A stretch of DNA of 64,000 nucleotides from JAEUMG01 sp963805405 (GTDB taxonomy: Bacteria > Pseudomonadota > Alphaproteobacteria > Rhizobiales > Aestuariivirgaceae), in NCBI GenBank assembly GCA_963805405.1, contig CAWDUC010000014.1, positions 46,875-110,874 on the forward strand, written 5' to 3'. The notes under the pieces are model-generated. The model searched no databases and was not told the DNA's origin. It was given only the letters and a program-made list of their open reading frames with translations. The position numbers and the translations under genes were made by a program. Of this stretch, positions 27,386 through 35,753 are shown one piece after another; position 1 is the stretch's first letter, and each line of letters opens with the position of its first letter.

Positions 27386-29161
27386 ATGACGAGGACGACT
27401 GGCATCATGACCAACGGGCGCGAACAGGGCGAAAACTTCTGGTCGATGGGCGACACGCTCAGCAAGACCGCCAGCCCGGCGGGCAGCCAGCAGTTGGCGG
27501 CCGACGCCATGCGGGCCTTGCAGTCGCGCGATATCGCCCGCGCCTTGAAGAGCGCTTCGGCGGCGGTCCAACTCGCACCGGCCGATCCGCAAGCCAATCT
27601 CGTGCTTGGGCTCGCGAACGAAATGACGGGGAAACTCGCGGAAGCCGAGCGGCACTATTCCGTCGTCCTGAAGCAGAAGCCCGACACAGTTCCCGCACTC
27701 ATTGGCTTGGGCCGCCTGAAGCTCAACGAGCGCCGCGGTGTCGATGCGCTGGCGGCTCTCAGTCGTGCCGTCCAACTCCAGCCGGAAAATATCGATGGCC
27801 GCCACTTGCTGGCAAGGGCCTATGGTTTGCTGCTGCGCCACGCCGAAGCGATCACGGCATTCGAAATCGTCAACAAGGCACGTCCCAACAACGCCGAGAT
27901 TCTCGCGGGCTACGCGCGGGCGCTCGGCAATGCGGGCCGGACGACCGAAGCGCTGGACAATTATCGGCGTGCCGCCGCACTCAATCCGAAAGACGACGCG
28001 GTACAGCAGGGCATGGCATCGATCCTCATCGATCTGGGCAAGTCGGAGGAAGCAGCGGTCCTCTTGCGCAAAGCCATCGCGCTCAAGCCGGCGCGACCCG
28101 GTCCCTATGAACAGCTTGCGCGGCTGGGTATGCTGAATGCCGCCGAGCTTGAGACTGCGCGAAAGTTTGCATCGACTTCGGCGACATCGGCCCCGGATGT
28201 CGCATCTTTCAAACTTGCCGTCGGCACGGCCCTGCTGCGGAAAGACAAGCACGCCGAGGCCTTTGTCTATTTGTCCGAGGCAAATGCGGCGAGGGATGTC
28301 CAGCGCAACTACGATCGAGGGCGCGTCGCGGCGCTTGTCGACGCTGTCAAGGACGCCATGGCAGAGATCGTTCGCTCCGAAACATCGCCGGGCTTCGATC
28401 GCCCGATCTTCATCATGGGCATGCCGCGTTCGGGCACGACCCTTGTCGAACAAATATTTGCCCGCCATTCCAAAGTGTTCCCTGGCGGTGAACGCGCCAC
28501 CGGTGGCGACATGCGCCGGATGCTTCAAAGCACCAATCAATCCTTCAGGACCGCGCTGCGAAATCTGACCCCCGACCTCGAGAGAACCTTACAACGACAT
28601 TATTTTGCGGGCCTGCCGGCCGACGCGGCCACCGCCGAACGGGTGACCGACAAGCTCCCCGACAACATCTGGAACCTGCCTCTCCTCCGCAAGCTGTTCC
28701 CGGGCGCCCGCATCCTGATTTGCCGCCGCCATCCGCTCGACACCTGCTGGTCGATTTTCGAGCAAGGCTTCGGACCCCAGGTTCCCTATGCTTCCAATCT
28801 CGACAATATTGCCAACCATATCGCGGCGCAGGATCTGCTTTTGCAGAAGTGGCTTGCCGAGGATCGGGGATTGAGCCGCGAAGTCATCTACGAAGAACTG
28901 GTGCAACGCTTCCCCGAAACCGCGCGCAGCCTGATCGAATTCACCGGCCTCGATTGGGAAGACGCTTGTCTCTCCTTCACCGAGAACGATCGGGCCGTGC
29001 GGACCGCGAGCGCAACGCAAGTGCGGCGCGGCATATACACGAGTTCGATTGGCCGCTGGCGAAACTTCACAGATCAGCTTCGCCCTCAGAATACATTTCT
29101 CAGGCCGCAGATCCAAGCCCATGAGAGCAAGCTGCAACATCTCGGACTGACGCTCGCATGA
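27386..29161 (+). CDS. TPR-repeat sulfotransferase
   Basis: A protein of up to 591 residues in two parts. The N-terminal 270 residues consist of tetratricopeptide repeats (for example LVLGLANEMTGKLAEAERHY and AEILAGYARALGNAGRTTEA). The C-terminal part is a sulfotransferase with the PAPS 5'-phosphosulfate loop in FIMGMPRSGTTLVEQIF near residues 344-360 and a 3'-phosphate-binding segment RHPLDTCWSIFEQGF. It should transfer sulfate from PAPS to an unidentified acceptor. The TPR part probably binds a protein partner or peptide. Start 27386 is the longest; ATG 27407 and 27446 are alternatives. Its stop overlaps the next start (ATGA), coupling it to the aminotransferase gene. A PAP phosphatase (cysQ) lies 5 kb away. 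Confidence 0.85.
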   Translation: MTRTTGIMTNGREQGENFWSMGDTLSKTASPAGSQQLAADAMRALQSRDIARALKSASAAVQLAPADPQANLVLGLANEMTGKLAEAERHYSVVLKQKPDTVPALIGLGRLKLNERRGVDALAALSRAVQLQPENIDGRHLLARAYGLLLRHAEAITAFEIVNKARPNNAEILAGYARALGNAGRTTEALDNYRRAAALNPKDDAVQQGMASILIDLGKSEEAAVLLRKAIALKPARPGPYEQLARLGMLNAAELETARKFASTSATSAPDVASFKLAVGTALLRKDKHAEAFVYLSEANAARDVQRNYDRGRVAALVDAVKDAMAEIVRSETSPGFDRPIFIMGMPRSGTTLVEQIFARHSKVFPGGERATGGDMRRMLQSTNQSFRTALRNLTPDLERTLQRHYFAGLPADAATAERVTDKLPDNIWNLPLLRKLFPGARILICRRHPLDTCWSIFEQGFGPQVPYASNLDNIANHIAAQDLLLQKWLAEDRGLSREVIYEELVQRFPETARSLIEFTGLDWEDACLSFTENDRAVRTASATQVRRGIYTSSIGRWRNFTDQLRPQNTFLRPQIQAHESKLQHLGLTLA

Positions 29162-30105
29162 CGACCGGCACGCACGAATATGTCGCGGACCCCCGCAACA
29201 GTTCGATCCTGATTTCGGTCAATGGCAAGCTTGTGCCGCGCAACGAAGCCGTGGTTTCGGTCTTCGATTCGGGCTTCATCCTCGGTGACGGCGTATGGGA
29301 GGGTTTGCGCCTTTACACTGCCGGCGTTCCATTCCTGCGCGAGCACGTCGAACGCCTCTATGAAGGCGCCAAGGCAATATTCATGGACATCGGACTTACG
29401 CCGGAGGAATTGGTCCAGCGCCTCTTCGCCTGCCTGGATGCAAATAAAATGCAGGAAGGTGTGCATATCCGCCTCATGGTGACCCGCGGGGTCAAGGCAA
29501 CGCCCTATCAGGATCCGCGCCTGACAATCTCTCCGCCGACCATCGTCATCATTCCCGAATACAAGTCACCGAAGCCGGAGATACTCGAAGGCGGCATCCG
29601 GCTTTTTACGGTGAACGTGCGCCGCGGCTATCCGGACGTGCAGGACCAGAAGCTCAATTCGCACTCGAAACTCAATTGCATCACCGCTTGCGTCCAGGCG
29701 ATGAATGCGGGCGCCGATGAAGCCTTGATGCTTGACCCGCACGGCTTTGTCGCAACCTGCAATTCAACGCATTTCTTCATCGTGCGGCGAGGCGAAGTCT
29801 GGACCTCGACGGGACAGTACTGCATTCCGGGTATCACGCGCGCTGCCGTGCTGCGCGTCTGCGCGGAAAACGGCATCCCGGCGCGCGAGAAGTTCTTTTC
29901 GCTTTATGACGTCTATGGCGCGGATGAAGCTTTCGTCACGGGTACTTTCGCCGGCATGACGCCGGTTCGCGAGATCGACGGCAGGCCGGTTCGCAATCCC
30001 CTCGATACCAAGGGCGAATGGCGCGGCGCCGGGCCTATCACCCGGCGCATCAGCGAACTCTATCGCGATCTCTGCCGGCGCGAGGCAACGAGGACGCTGT
30101 CTTGA
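29158..30105 (+). CDS. Class IV PLP aminotransferase (branched-chain / D-amino acid aminotransferase-like)
   Basis: A 315-residue class IV aminotransferase. The family start SVFDSGFILGDGVWEGLRLY (about residues 34-53) positions the substrate, and the Schiff-base Lys is in the DQKLNSHSKLN segment (165-171). The PLP phosphate is held by CNSTHFFIV and GITRAAVLRV, and the C-terminal signature DEAFVTGTFAGMTPV follows. BCAT-type enzymes exchange the amino group between branched-chain amino acids and 2-oxoglutarate, while related enzymes act on D-amino acids or aminodeoxychorismate. Its position, overlapping a sulfotransferase gene on each side (ATGA and TTGA junctions), suggests a dedicated role with those enzymes instead of general IlvE function. 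Substrate not established. Confidence 0.85.
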   Translation: MTTGTHEYVADPRNSSILISVNGKLVPRNEAVVSVFDSGFILGDGVWEGLRLYTAGVPFLREHVERLYEGAKAIFMDIGLTPEELVQRLFACLDANKMQEGVHIRLMVTRGVKATPYQDPRLTISPPTIVIIPEYKSPKPEILEGGIRLFTVNVRRGYPDVQDQKLNSHSKLNCITACVQAMNAGADEALMLDPHGFVATCNSTHFFIVRRGEVWTSTGQYCIPGITRAAVLRVCAENGIPAREKFFSLYDVYGADEAFVTGTFAGMTPVREIDGRPVRNPLDTKGEWRGAGPITRRISELYRDLCRREATRTLS

Positions 30106-30833
30106 CCACGATTGCCATGTGGTCGGGGCCGCGCAACATCTCGACCGCCATGATGTATTCCTTCGGCAATCGCGCCGACTGCCTTGCCTGGGACGAGCCC
30201 TTCTATGCCTTCTCGCTCAAGACCCACGGCAATGACCATCCGCTTCGCGACGAGATCATCGCTGCCTATGACACGGACTGGAACACGCTGGTCGCGGCCT
30301 GCCTCGGACCCCTGCCCGAAGGAAAGACCGTCTACTACCAGAAGCACATGACGCATCACATGCTGGATGGCTTCGACCGTTCCTGGCTGCACGGCGTGAC
30401 CAATGCCTTCCTCATCCGCTCGCCCGATCGCGTGCTGGCGAGCTACACCCGCAAATGGTCGGACGTTTCATTGCGCGACATCGGCTTCGTGGAGCAGTCG
30501 GAACTCTTTGATCTTGTCGCCGATCGCCTCGGACACGCACCGGCCGTGATCGATGCCGAGGACGTGCTCTCAAATCCGCGCGCGACCCTCATGGCGCTGT
30601 GCGCCGCCTGCGGCATCCCCTTCGACCCGGCGATGCTCGCCTGGCCAAAGGGCCCGAAATCTTTCGACGGAAACTGGGCGCCGCATTGGTACAATGCCGT
30701 CTGGCAGTCGACAGGCTTTGCGCGCGATGCATCGCCGCCGCCCGATCTGCCGCCCGCACTAAGCGCGATCGCCGACACGGCCCGCCCCTACTATGAGAAA
30801 CTGTCGAAATACCGTCTCGCGCCGGCAAGCTAA
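30102..30833 (+). CDS. Sulfotransferase-like P-loop protein
   Basis: A 243-residue protein. The nucleotide loop MWSGPRNISTAMMYSFGNR at the N-terminus resembles the PAPS-binding loop of sulfotransferases. A second motif, FLIRSPDRVLASYTRKW, is at the position that binds the 3'-phosphate of PAPS. Similar proteins are often found next to class IV aminotransferases, as here. I chose the TTG start at 30102, which overlaps the previous stop and has GAGGA upstream; ATG 30117 would remove five residues before the P-loop. Longer in-frame extension to 30018 overlaps the aminotransferase gene and is unlikely. Acceptor molecule unknown. Confidence 0.78.
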   Translation: MTTIAMWSGPRNISTAMMYSFGNRADCLAWDEPFYAFSLKTHGNDHPLRDEIIAAYDTDWNTLVAACLGPLPEGKTVYYQKHMTHHMLDGFDRSWLHGVTNAFLIRSPDRVLASYTRKWSDVSLRDIGFVEQSELFDLVADRLGHAPAVIDAEDVLSNPRATLMALCAACGIPFDPAMLAWPKGPKSFDGNWAPHWYNAVWQSTGFARDASPPPDLPPALSAIADTARPYYEKLSKYRLAPAS

Positions 30834-30939
30834 GGCAATGCGCCACCAAGCGGAATCGCTTGGCGGCCGAAGTCGCGCCGGGTTCACGAATTCCGAAAAA
30901 CATCTGTATACGGACGACTTTACCGAGTGCCTGAAGCAC

Positions 30940-31664
30940 TCAGGTTGTATCGAGTTCCGGTAGCGCCCTGCGGGCGAGCCAGTGGCATTCTTTCAGGATC
31001 TCGTCGACCTGATGGATGGGGCGCTGTCGGAAGCCTGGTGGCCGGCCGGGTCGCATCGGGACTCCAGCGTTCCGGGCGCCGCTCTTCCTTGGGTCGCGCC
31101 TCCCAGCGTGCAAGCCGCATGGCGTGGCGGGGGATGTCATTGAGTGCATCGACAACGGCCACGAGGCGGCGGACGAGGTTCTTCGCACTGACCGTGCCGT
31201 CGTCCACGGCGTCTTGCTCCGCCGGAGGGGACGCGGCAGCAGGCTTTCGATGCTGGAGGAATGAACTCGATGGAATGGACGTGGGGTTCCGGACCACGGC
31301 GCTTCTTTTTGAAACGGCGGCCAACACGCTTGAGCGGATCGAACAGGTTGAAGAGGAAACCCCGCCGGCGTTTGGGCTTTCCTTCGCCCTCGGCCTTGGT
31401 CTTGTCTTTTCCGGGGCTCTTAGCTCTCGGATTAGCCTGTGGGCGCGGTTCTCTCGGCTCGACCACGATATCGCGTGCCGCCGCGATGATCAGTCGCCGG
31501 GCCGCTGACTCCGCTGTTCGCAGGATGCGGAGCACATAACGGTGCAGCGGCTTTGGCACCCGCTCGACGGCACCGCCCTCGCTCAGTCCGATCTTTGCGA
31601 ACAACTCCGCAATGACCGCCAAGAGCGGCAGGCGCCAGCGTTCTATTGCGAAATTCGGGTCCAT
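30940..31664 (-). CDS. Conserved-looking hypothetical protein, two frameshifts
   Basis: About 241 residues across three frames. The N-terminus (MDPNFAIERWRLPLLAVIAE) is followed by a helical region, a Lys/Arg/Pro-rich linker (SPGKDKTKAEGEGKPKRRRG), and a C-terminal domain with KNLVRRLVAVVDALNDIPRH and IHQVDEILKECHWLARRAL. Frame changes fall at about 31220-31260 and 31060-31090. The tail PIHQVDEILKECHWLARRAL resembles small proteins of unknown function in Hyphomicrobiales; I know of no role. No signal peptide or membrane helix is clear. It lies upstream of fliJ on the same strand with a 76-base gap. The basic linker suggests contact with nucleic acid or an acidic partner, which is speculation. 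Confidence 0.5.
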
Positions 31665-31740
31665 TCATGTCGAATAGAACATAGAATGAACTACGTCAAG
31701 AGAAGAATGCGTGGCGGCGACCTCATGAGGTCGCCCCTCG

Positions 31741-32121
31741 TTACCGCATCGCGTGGGCGATCGTGGGGGCCATAATCGGGGCCTGGCCGGCGGTTTCCTT
31801 CTCCGCCAGCAATTCCGCCTTGCGCAGTTCTGACCCTGCCTCCTGGAGACCGTTCTGTGCTACGGCCAGTTGCTCGCGCAATTCGTTGACCGAGCGCATG
31901 AGGTTGTCGCGGCGGCCGCGGGTCGCCTTGGCCGACATTGAATAGTTGAAATGGTTGGGATCGGTGACGCCGGTTCGCTGCTCCTCGGTCCTGACCTGCT
32001 GGTCGAGATCGTCATATTTTCGCATCAGGTCGGCAATCATCGCTTCTATGTCATTGACCTGCCGCTGTTTCTCGTCGCGGCGGAAGCGGTAAGACTTGAT
32101 CTGCGAATCCCTTGAGCGCAT
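31741..32121 (-). CDS. fliJ: Flagellar export protein FliJ, alphaproteobacterial type
   Basis: A 126-residue, mainly alpha-helical coiled-coil protein. It starts MRSRDSQIKSYRFRRDEKQRQVNDIEAMI, the pattern of alphaproteobacterial FliJ, and continues with long charged helices (DNLMRSVNELREQLAVAQNG). FliJ helps couple the FliI ATPase to the flagellar export gate. ATG 32121 is preferred over the longer TTG start at 32139. It is divergent from ctrA, sharing a 363-base intergenic region. No fliI or other flagellar gene is adjacent in the window, although fliI is commonly beside fliJ. Identity rests on the N-terminal pattern and helix layout. Confidence 0.75.
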   Translation of the reverse strand: MRSRDSQIKSYRFRRDEKQRQVNDIEAMIADLMRKYDDLDQQVRTEEQRTGVTDPNHFNYSMSAKATRGRRDNLMRSVNELREQLAVAQNGLQEAGSELRKAELLAEKETAGQAPIMAPTIAHAMR

Positions 32122-32484
32122 GAAAACCCCGTTACCCAAACAAACTTCCGAAGCTGTCCATTAGGGACTCTTCTCAGCCTAGGTCGAATCACCTAGCTTG
32201 AAGATTCGATGCCTTGGAAGTCCCCATCCTGCCCGGGTAAGCTTAAGGCCCAGTAAATCCACTCGCTCCAATTGTCTGCATTAAGCTTGCGGACAGTGGA
32301 GAAATGGCGGCGAGACGAGGAATTTGCGTCGATGGGAGTAGAATTCTGCGTATCTGGATTAGGTTTTGTTAACCTTTCCCGCGCTATCTTAAGGATCAGC
32401 GTTAATCGTTAGTTGCGGCCGGCGTCGCGAGGTTTCTGCGTTTGACGGGGTGGCCGCAGCCTGGCCGATTTTAAGGGGATTCGG
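32122..32484. promoter_or_regulatory. Divergent fliJ-ctrA control region
   Basis: This 363-base region contains several elements expected of a ctrA promoter. TTAA-N7-TAAA (32243-32257) is a near-match to a CtrA box. Further TTAA half-sites lie at about 32370-32410, two of them nine bases apart. GANTC sites, substrates of the CcrM methylase that times ctrA expression in Caulobacter, occur near 32184, 32205 and 32479. An AAGGGG-type ribosome-binding site precedes ctrA. No start site can be fixed from sequence. Confidence 0.5.
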
Positions 32485-33192
32485 ATGAGAGTTCTGCTGA
32501 TCGAGGACGATACCGCAACGGCTCAAAGTATCGAGCTGATGCTCAAGTCGGAAGGGTTCAACGTCTATACGACCGATCTTGGCGAAGAAGGTGTGGACCT
32601 CGGCAAGCTCTATGATTACGACATCATTCTGCTTGACCTGAACCTGCCCGACATGTCGGGCTACGAGGTTCTGAAGTCTCTGCGCGTGAGCAAGGTCAAC
32701 ACGCCCATTCTTATTCTGTCCGGCCTCGCCGGCATTGAAGACAAGGTCAAGGGCCTCGGCTTCGGCGCCGACGACTACATGACCAAGCCGTTCCACAAGG
32801 ATGAGCTCGTCGCGCGCATTCACGCCGTCGTCCGTCGCTCGAAGGGCCATGCCCAGTCGGTCATCCAGACCGGCGAGTTGCTCGTCAATCTCGACACCAA
32901 GACCGTCGAGGTCGGTGGCCAGCGCGTGCACCTCACGGGCAAAGAATATCAGATGCTCGAACTCCTCTCGCTGCGCAAAGGCACGACGCTCACCAAGGAA
33001 ATGTTCCTCAACCACCTCTATGGTGGCATGGACGAGCCCGAGCTCAAGATCATCGACGTGTTCATCTGCAAGCTGCGCAAGAAGCTCGCGACCGCCGCCG
33101 GCGGCAAGAACTTCATCGAGACTGTCTGGGGACGCGGCTATGTGCTGCGCGAAGGCGCGCCGCAGGACGAGGACATTCGCGAAACCGCCTGA
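32485..33192 (+). CDS. ctrA: CtrA, master cell-cycle response regulator
   Basis: A 235-residue OmpR-type regulator that is highly conserved among Alphaproteobacteria. The receiver has the acidic pair in MRVLLIEDDTATAQSIELML, phospho-acceptor D51 in IILLDLNLPDMSGYEVL and the Lys in DDYMTKPFHKDEL. The winged-helix DNA-binding domain includes HLTGKEYQMLELLSLRKGT and IDVFICKLRKKLA with the final WGRGYVLRE. CtrA binds TTAA-N7-TTAA and controls division, motility and DNA replication genes. ChpT, its phosphate donor, is encoded convergently 88 bases downstream, and SciP, its inhibitor, 5 kb upstream. The C-terminal tail lacks the Ala-Ala end used for ClpXP degradation in Caulobacter, ending RETA. 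Confidence 0.98.
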   Translation: MRVLLIEDDTATAQSIELMLKSEGFNVYTTDLGEEGVDLGKLYDYDIILLDLNLPDMSGYEVLKSLRVSKVNTPILILSGLAGIEDKVKGLGFGADDYMTKPFHKDELVARIHAVVRRSKGHAQSVIQTGELLVNLDTKTVEVGGQRVHLTGKEYQMLELLSLRKGTTLTKEMFLNHLYGGMDEPELKIIDVFICKLRKKLATAAGGKNFIETVWGRGYVLREGAPQDEDIRETA

Positions 33193-33210
33193 CGCCTAGT
33201 GCATGTCCCG

Positions 33211-33268
33211 CCAAAGTGTACGCACTTTGGACGCGATTTCCTATCGGCGAAGCAATTCCGCTTCGCCG
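33211..33268. repeat. Twin hairpins in the ctrA-chpT convergent gap
   Basis: Two perfect inverted repeats lie side by side. The first has arms CCAAAGTG / CACTTTGG (33211-33230, four-base loop), and the second CGGCGAAGC / GCTTCGCCG (33245-33268, six-base loop). Paired hairpins of this kind occur as small dispersed intergenic repeats in Hyphomicrobiales. Neither has a strong T-run, so they may attenuate transcription from both sides without being classic terminators. Confidence 0.65.
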
Positions 33269-33280
33269 GAAACGCGTAGC

Positions 33281-33907
33281 TCAGGCTGCCCGCACCACCA
33301 CCGCACCATTGTCGAGCGCCATGGACAATGTCAGTCCGGCGCTCGCCGCAAGCCGCTTCGAATAGTAAGGCTGCACCAGGCGCGCATCGAGTTCCTGGCC
33401 ATTGGTGCTGCCCGATATGACTTCGGCAATCTTCTCCGGAACGCGCGCCTGATCGCCCTCCGCGCGCACGACGAAGCCGCTGCCATCGACGCCGACTGAT
33501 ACTTTGCCGCCGCGCGGTATGCCCGCAATGCCGAGCAGCATCATGTTGAGCACGAGCTTCACTTCGGTCTTCGGCCGGTTCTCGCGCGGCGCCTGCCATT
33601 CGAGCTTCACCTTCTCCTCGCCGACGAAGGCCCGCGCCACATCGCCCGCCTCGCCCATGTCGATCATCGATCCCGCAGAGCCGGCGGCACCGAAGGCGAT
33701 GCGGCAGAACTGCAATTTGGCCGAAGCCTGCTTCGCTGATTTCTTGACGAGTTCCATCGCCATCTCGCGCATCAATTCATCATCCTCGACCTCGAGCAGT
33801 TCGAGGCCATTGGTGATCGCGCCGACCGGCGAGATCACGTCATGGCAAACGCGGCTGCACAGCAACGCCGCCAGATCAAGGTCGCTCAAAATGATTTCGC
33901 CGCTCAT
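33281..33907 (-). CDS. chpT: ChpT, histidine phosphotransferase of the CtrA pathway
   Basis: A 208-residue pseudo-kinase phosphotransferase. The H-box with phospho-accepting H22 is SRVCHDVISPVGAITNGLELL, followed by a helical hairpin and a degenerate ATPase-like domain without nucleotide-binding boxes, as in Caulobacter and Brucella ChpT. The protein passes phosphate from the kinase CckA to CtrA and CpdR. The C-terminal block (VQPYYSKRLAASAGLTLSMALD) is typical. It converges with ctrA, an arrangement that places donor and acceptor side by side. ATG 33907 is the start. CckA is not in the window. Confidence 0.92.
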   Translation of the reverse strand: MSGEIILSDLDLAALLCSRVCHDVISPVGAITNGLELLEVEDDELMREMAMELVKKSAKQASAKLQFCRIAFGAAGSAGSMIDMGEAGDVARAFVGEEKVKLEWQAPRENRPKTEVKLVLNMMLLGIAGIPRGGKVSVGVDGSGFVVRAEGDQARVPEKIAEVISGSTNGQELDARLVQPYYSKRLAASAGLTLSMALDNGAVVVRAA

Positions 33908-34033
33908 CCACGCACTCCCGCTCGTTCACATCGAATCACCCACTCTCTTAGCAAAATGTGGGACGGATTTCCGCATTGACGGCTCTTGCCGCTAAGGCGC
34001 ATAGGGTCGCGCCATCATTCACATGAGGTCGGA

Positions 34034-34822
34034 ATGCCTTCGACGTTGCCTGATAGCCTGCGCCGCCTCGCGGCAATCGCATTGCGCGCCGGCCATGAAA
34101 TCATGACGATCTACGGATCGAACGTAACAGCGCGCGAAAAAGCCGACCTGTCGCCCGTGACCGAAGCCGACGAAGCTGCCGAGCGTATGATCCTGCGGGA
34201 TCTCGCCGCAAACGATCCCGACATCCCCATCGTCTCCGAAGAAGCCGCATCGGCGGGCTACATTCCAAAGACAGGAGGCCTCTTCTACCTTGTCGACCCG
34301 CTCGACGGCACCAAGGAGTTTCTCACCCGCAATGGCGAGTTCACCGTCAATATCGGTTTGATCCGCGACGGCAAGCCCGTCGCCGGCGTGGTCTACGCAC
34401 CCGCCAAGGGCGAAATCTTTGTCGGCGAAGTTGGGCGCGGCGCCTGGGCGGCCGCGGTCAATGGTGAGGCTGATGGACCCGCGCTCGATTGGGCTCCCAT
34501 CCACACGAGATGCCCGACGCCGACGGAGCCTGTGGTCGTCGCGAGCCGCTCCCACATGGATGCAAAGACCGAAGCCTGGCTCAAGCAGCGTGGTCGCCAC
34601 AGTCTCAAGAGCGCCGGTTCGTCGCTCAAATTCTGCCTCCTCGCCAAGGGCGAGGCCGACTTCTATCCGCGCTTCGGGCGCACCATGGAATGGGATACCG
34701 CCGCTGGCCATGCGGTGCTTGCCGCCGCCGGCGGCGCCGTGGCCACCGAAAACGGCGAACCGCTCACCTATGGCAAGGCCTCCGCCGGCTATGCCAATCC
34801 CGGCTTCGTCGCCAGCGCCTGA
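34034..34822 (+). CDS. cysQ: 3'(2'),5'-bisphosphate nucleotidase CysQ
   Basis: A 262-residue Mg-dependent inositol-monophosphatase-fold enzyme. Metal-binding motifs are SPVTEADEAAE, VSEEAAS, VDPLDGTKEFLTRNGEFTVNIG and EWDTAAGHAVLAAAGG. CysQ hydrolyses 3'-phosphoadenosine 5'-phosphate (PAP), the by-product of PAPS-using reactions such as sulfate assimilation and sulfotransfer. The start ATG 34034 has GAGG five bases upstream; the frame extends to 33986 without support. Two sulfotransferase genes lie 4-7 kb upstream, so the enzyme may recycle their PAP. Inositol phosphatase activity is a possible alternative, but the DPLDGTKEF motif favours CysQ. Confidence 0.92.
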   Translation: MPSTLPDSLRRLAAIALRAGHEIMTIYGSNVTAREKADLSPVTEADEAAERMILRDLAANDPDIPIVSEEAASAGYIPKTGGLFYLVDPLDGTKEFLTRNGEFTVNIGLIRDGKPVAGVVYAPAKGEIFVGEVGRGAWAAAVNGEADGPALDWAPIHTRCPTPTEPVVVASRSHMDAKTEAWLKQRGRHSLKSAGSSLKFCLLAKGEADFYPRFGRTMEWDTAAGHAVLAAAGGAVATENGEPLTYGKASAGYANPGFVASA

Positions 34823-35008
34823 TTGGCACTTTCTTAACCGTTTCGAAGCCCCCGGCTGGTAAGTCTGAACCGATCCAGAAAAGGCCTCACCGAAGCCACA
34901 AGTCGCGGCCATTCTGGGATCAGGGAAAGTCGTCAAAACAGAGTGTACTGTGGGTGCCACGGAGAAGCCGGTGCTGGGTCAGTGGCGTTGTCTTCGAAGA
35001 GGTCAAAA

Positions 35009-35620
35009 ATGTTGCGTTTCCGTCATGCCGGTTTGACTGCCCTTGCCTTGTCAATGGCGTTGTCTTTTGCTCCCGCCGCAATCGCCAAGGAAGGCGAGTA
35101 CACATCGAGCATCACTCGCTCGCAATCGAACGACGAGACCTATTCATCCGAGGAAATCGTCGAGAAGGGCCATAATTTCTTTGGCAAGACGACCCGCGGG
35201 GTCGCCGATGCGGTCGAATACGTATTCAGCACCAAGGGCGAGCCGACGGCCTATATCGTCGGCGAGGAAGCCGCCGGAGCCGTCGTTGCAGGCCTGCGTT
35301 ACGGCGAAGGCACGATCTATTACAAAAACGGCATGAAAGAGCGGATCTTCTGGCAAGGCCCGTCATTGGGCTTCGACTTTGGCGGCAACGGCTCCCGGGC
35401 TCTGGTCCTGGTCTACAATTCCACCGCACCTTCCGAGCTCCACGATGTCCGCTTTGGCGGCGTCGAAGGATCGGCCTATCTGGTTGGCGGACTGGGCGTG
35501 AACTACGAGAAATACGGAGATATCGTGCTGGCGCCAATCAGGACGGGCGTAGGCGCCAGGCTCGGGGCCAATATCGGCTACCTGAAATACACCCCGCGTC
35601 CCACCTGGAACCCTTTCTGA
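35009..35620 (+). CDS. eipA: EipA-like periplasmic envelope-integrity protein (DUF1134)
   Basis: A 203-residue secreted protein. A signal peptide (MLRFRHAGLTALALSMALSF, cleavage near AIA-KEG) leads into the DUF1134 domain with EEIVEKGHNFFGKTTRGVAD, YGEGTIYYKNG and GLGVNYEKYGDIVLAPIRTG. The family is represented by EipA of Brucella abortus, a periplasmic protein needed for envelope stress resistance and virulence, whose gene is controlled by CtrA. ATG 35009 is preferred because AAGAGG lies seven bases upstream. The gap before it (34823-35008) contains a TTAACC half-site at about 34835 but no full CtrA box. It is followed on the same strand by the coiled-coil gene after 133 bases. Confidence 0.88.
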   Translation: MLRFRHAGLTALALSMALSFAPAAIAKEGEYTSSITRSQSNDETYSSEEIVEKGHNFFGKTTRGVADAVEYVFSTKGEPTAYIVGEEAAGAVVAGLRYGEGTIYYKNGMKERIFWQGPSLGFDFGGNGSRALVLVYNSTAPSELHDVRFGGVEGSAYLVGGLGVNYEKYGDIVLAPIRTGVGARLGANIGYLKYTPRPTWNPF

Positions 35621-35753
35621 GGCGGTCCGCGAAGCTCGAGGAAGCGAAAATTTCCCGGTCGCAACTTTGGGGCAGCCGGGCTATTCTTACCCCCGAAACG
35701 GTGGGTTGCCGAACCGGCGATGCCGGCTGCGGCATTAGGATATAGGAACGCGC

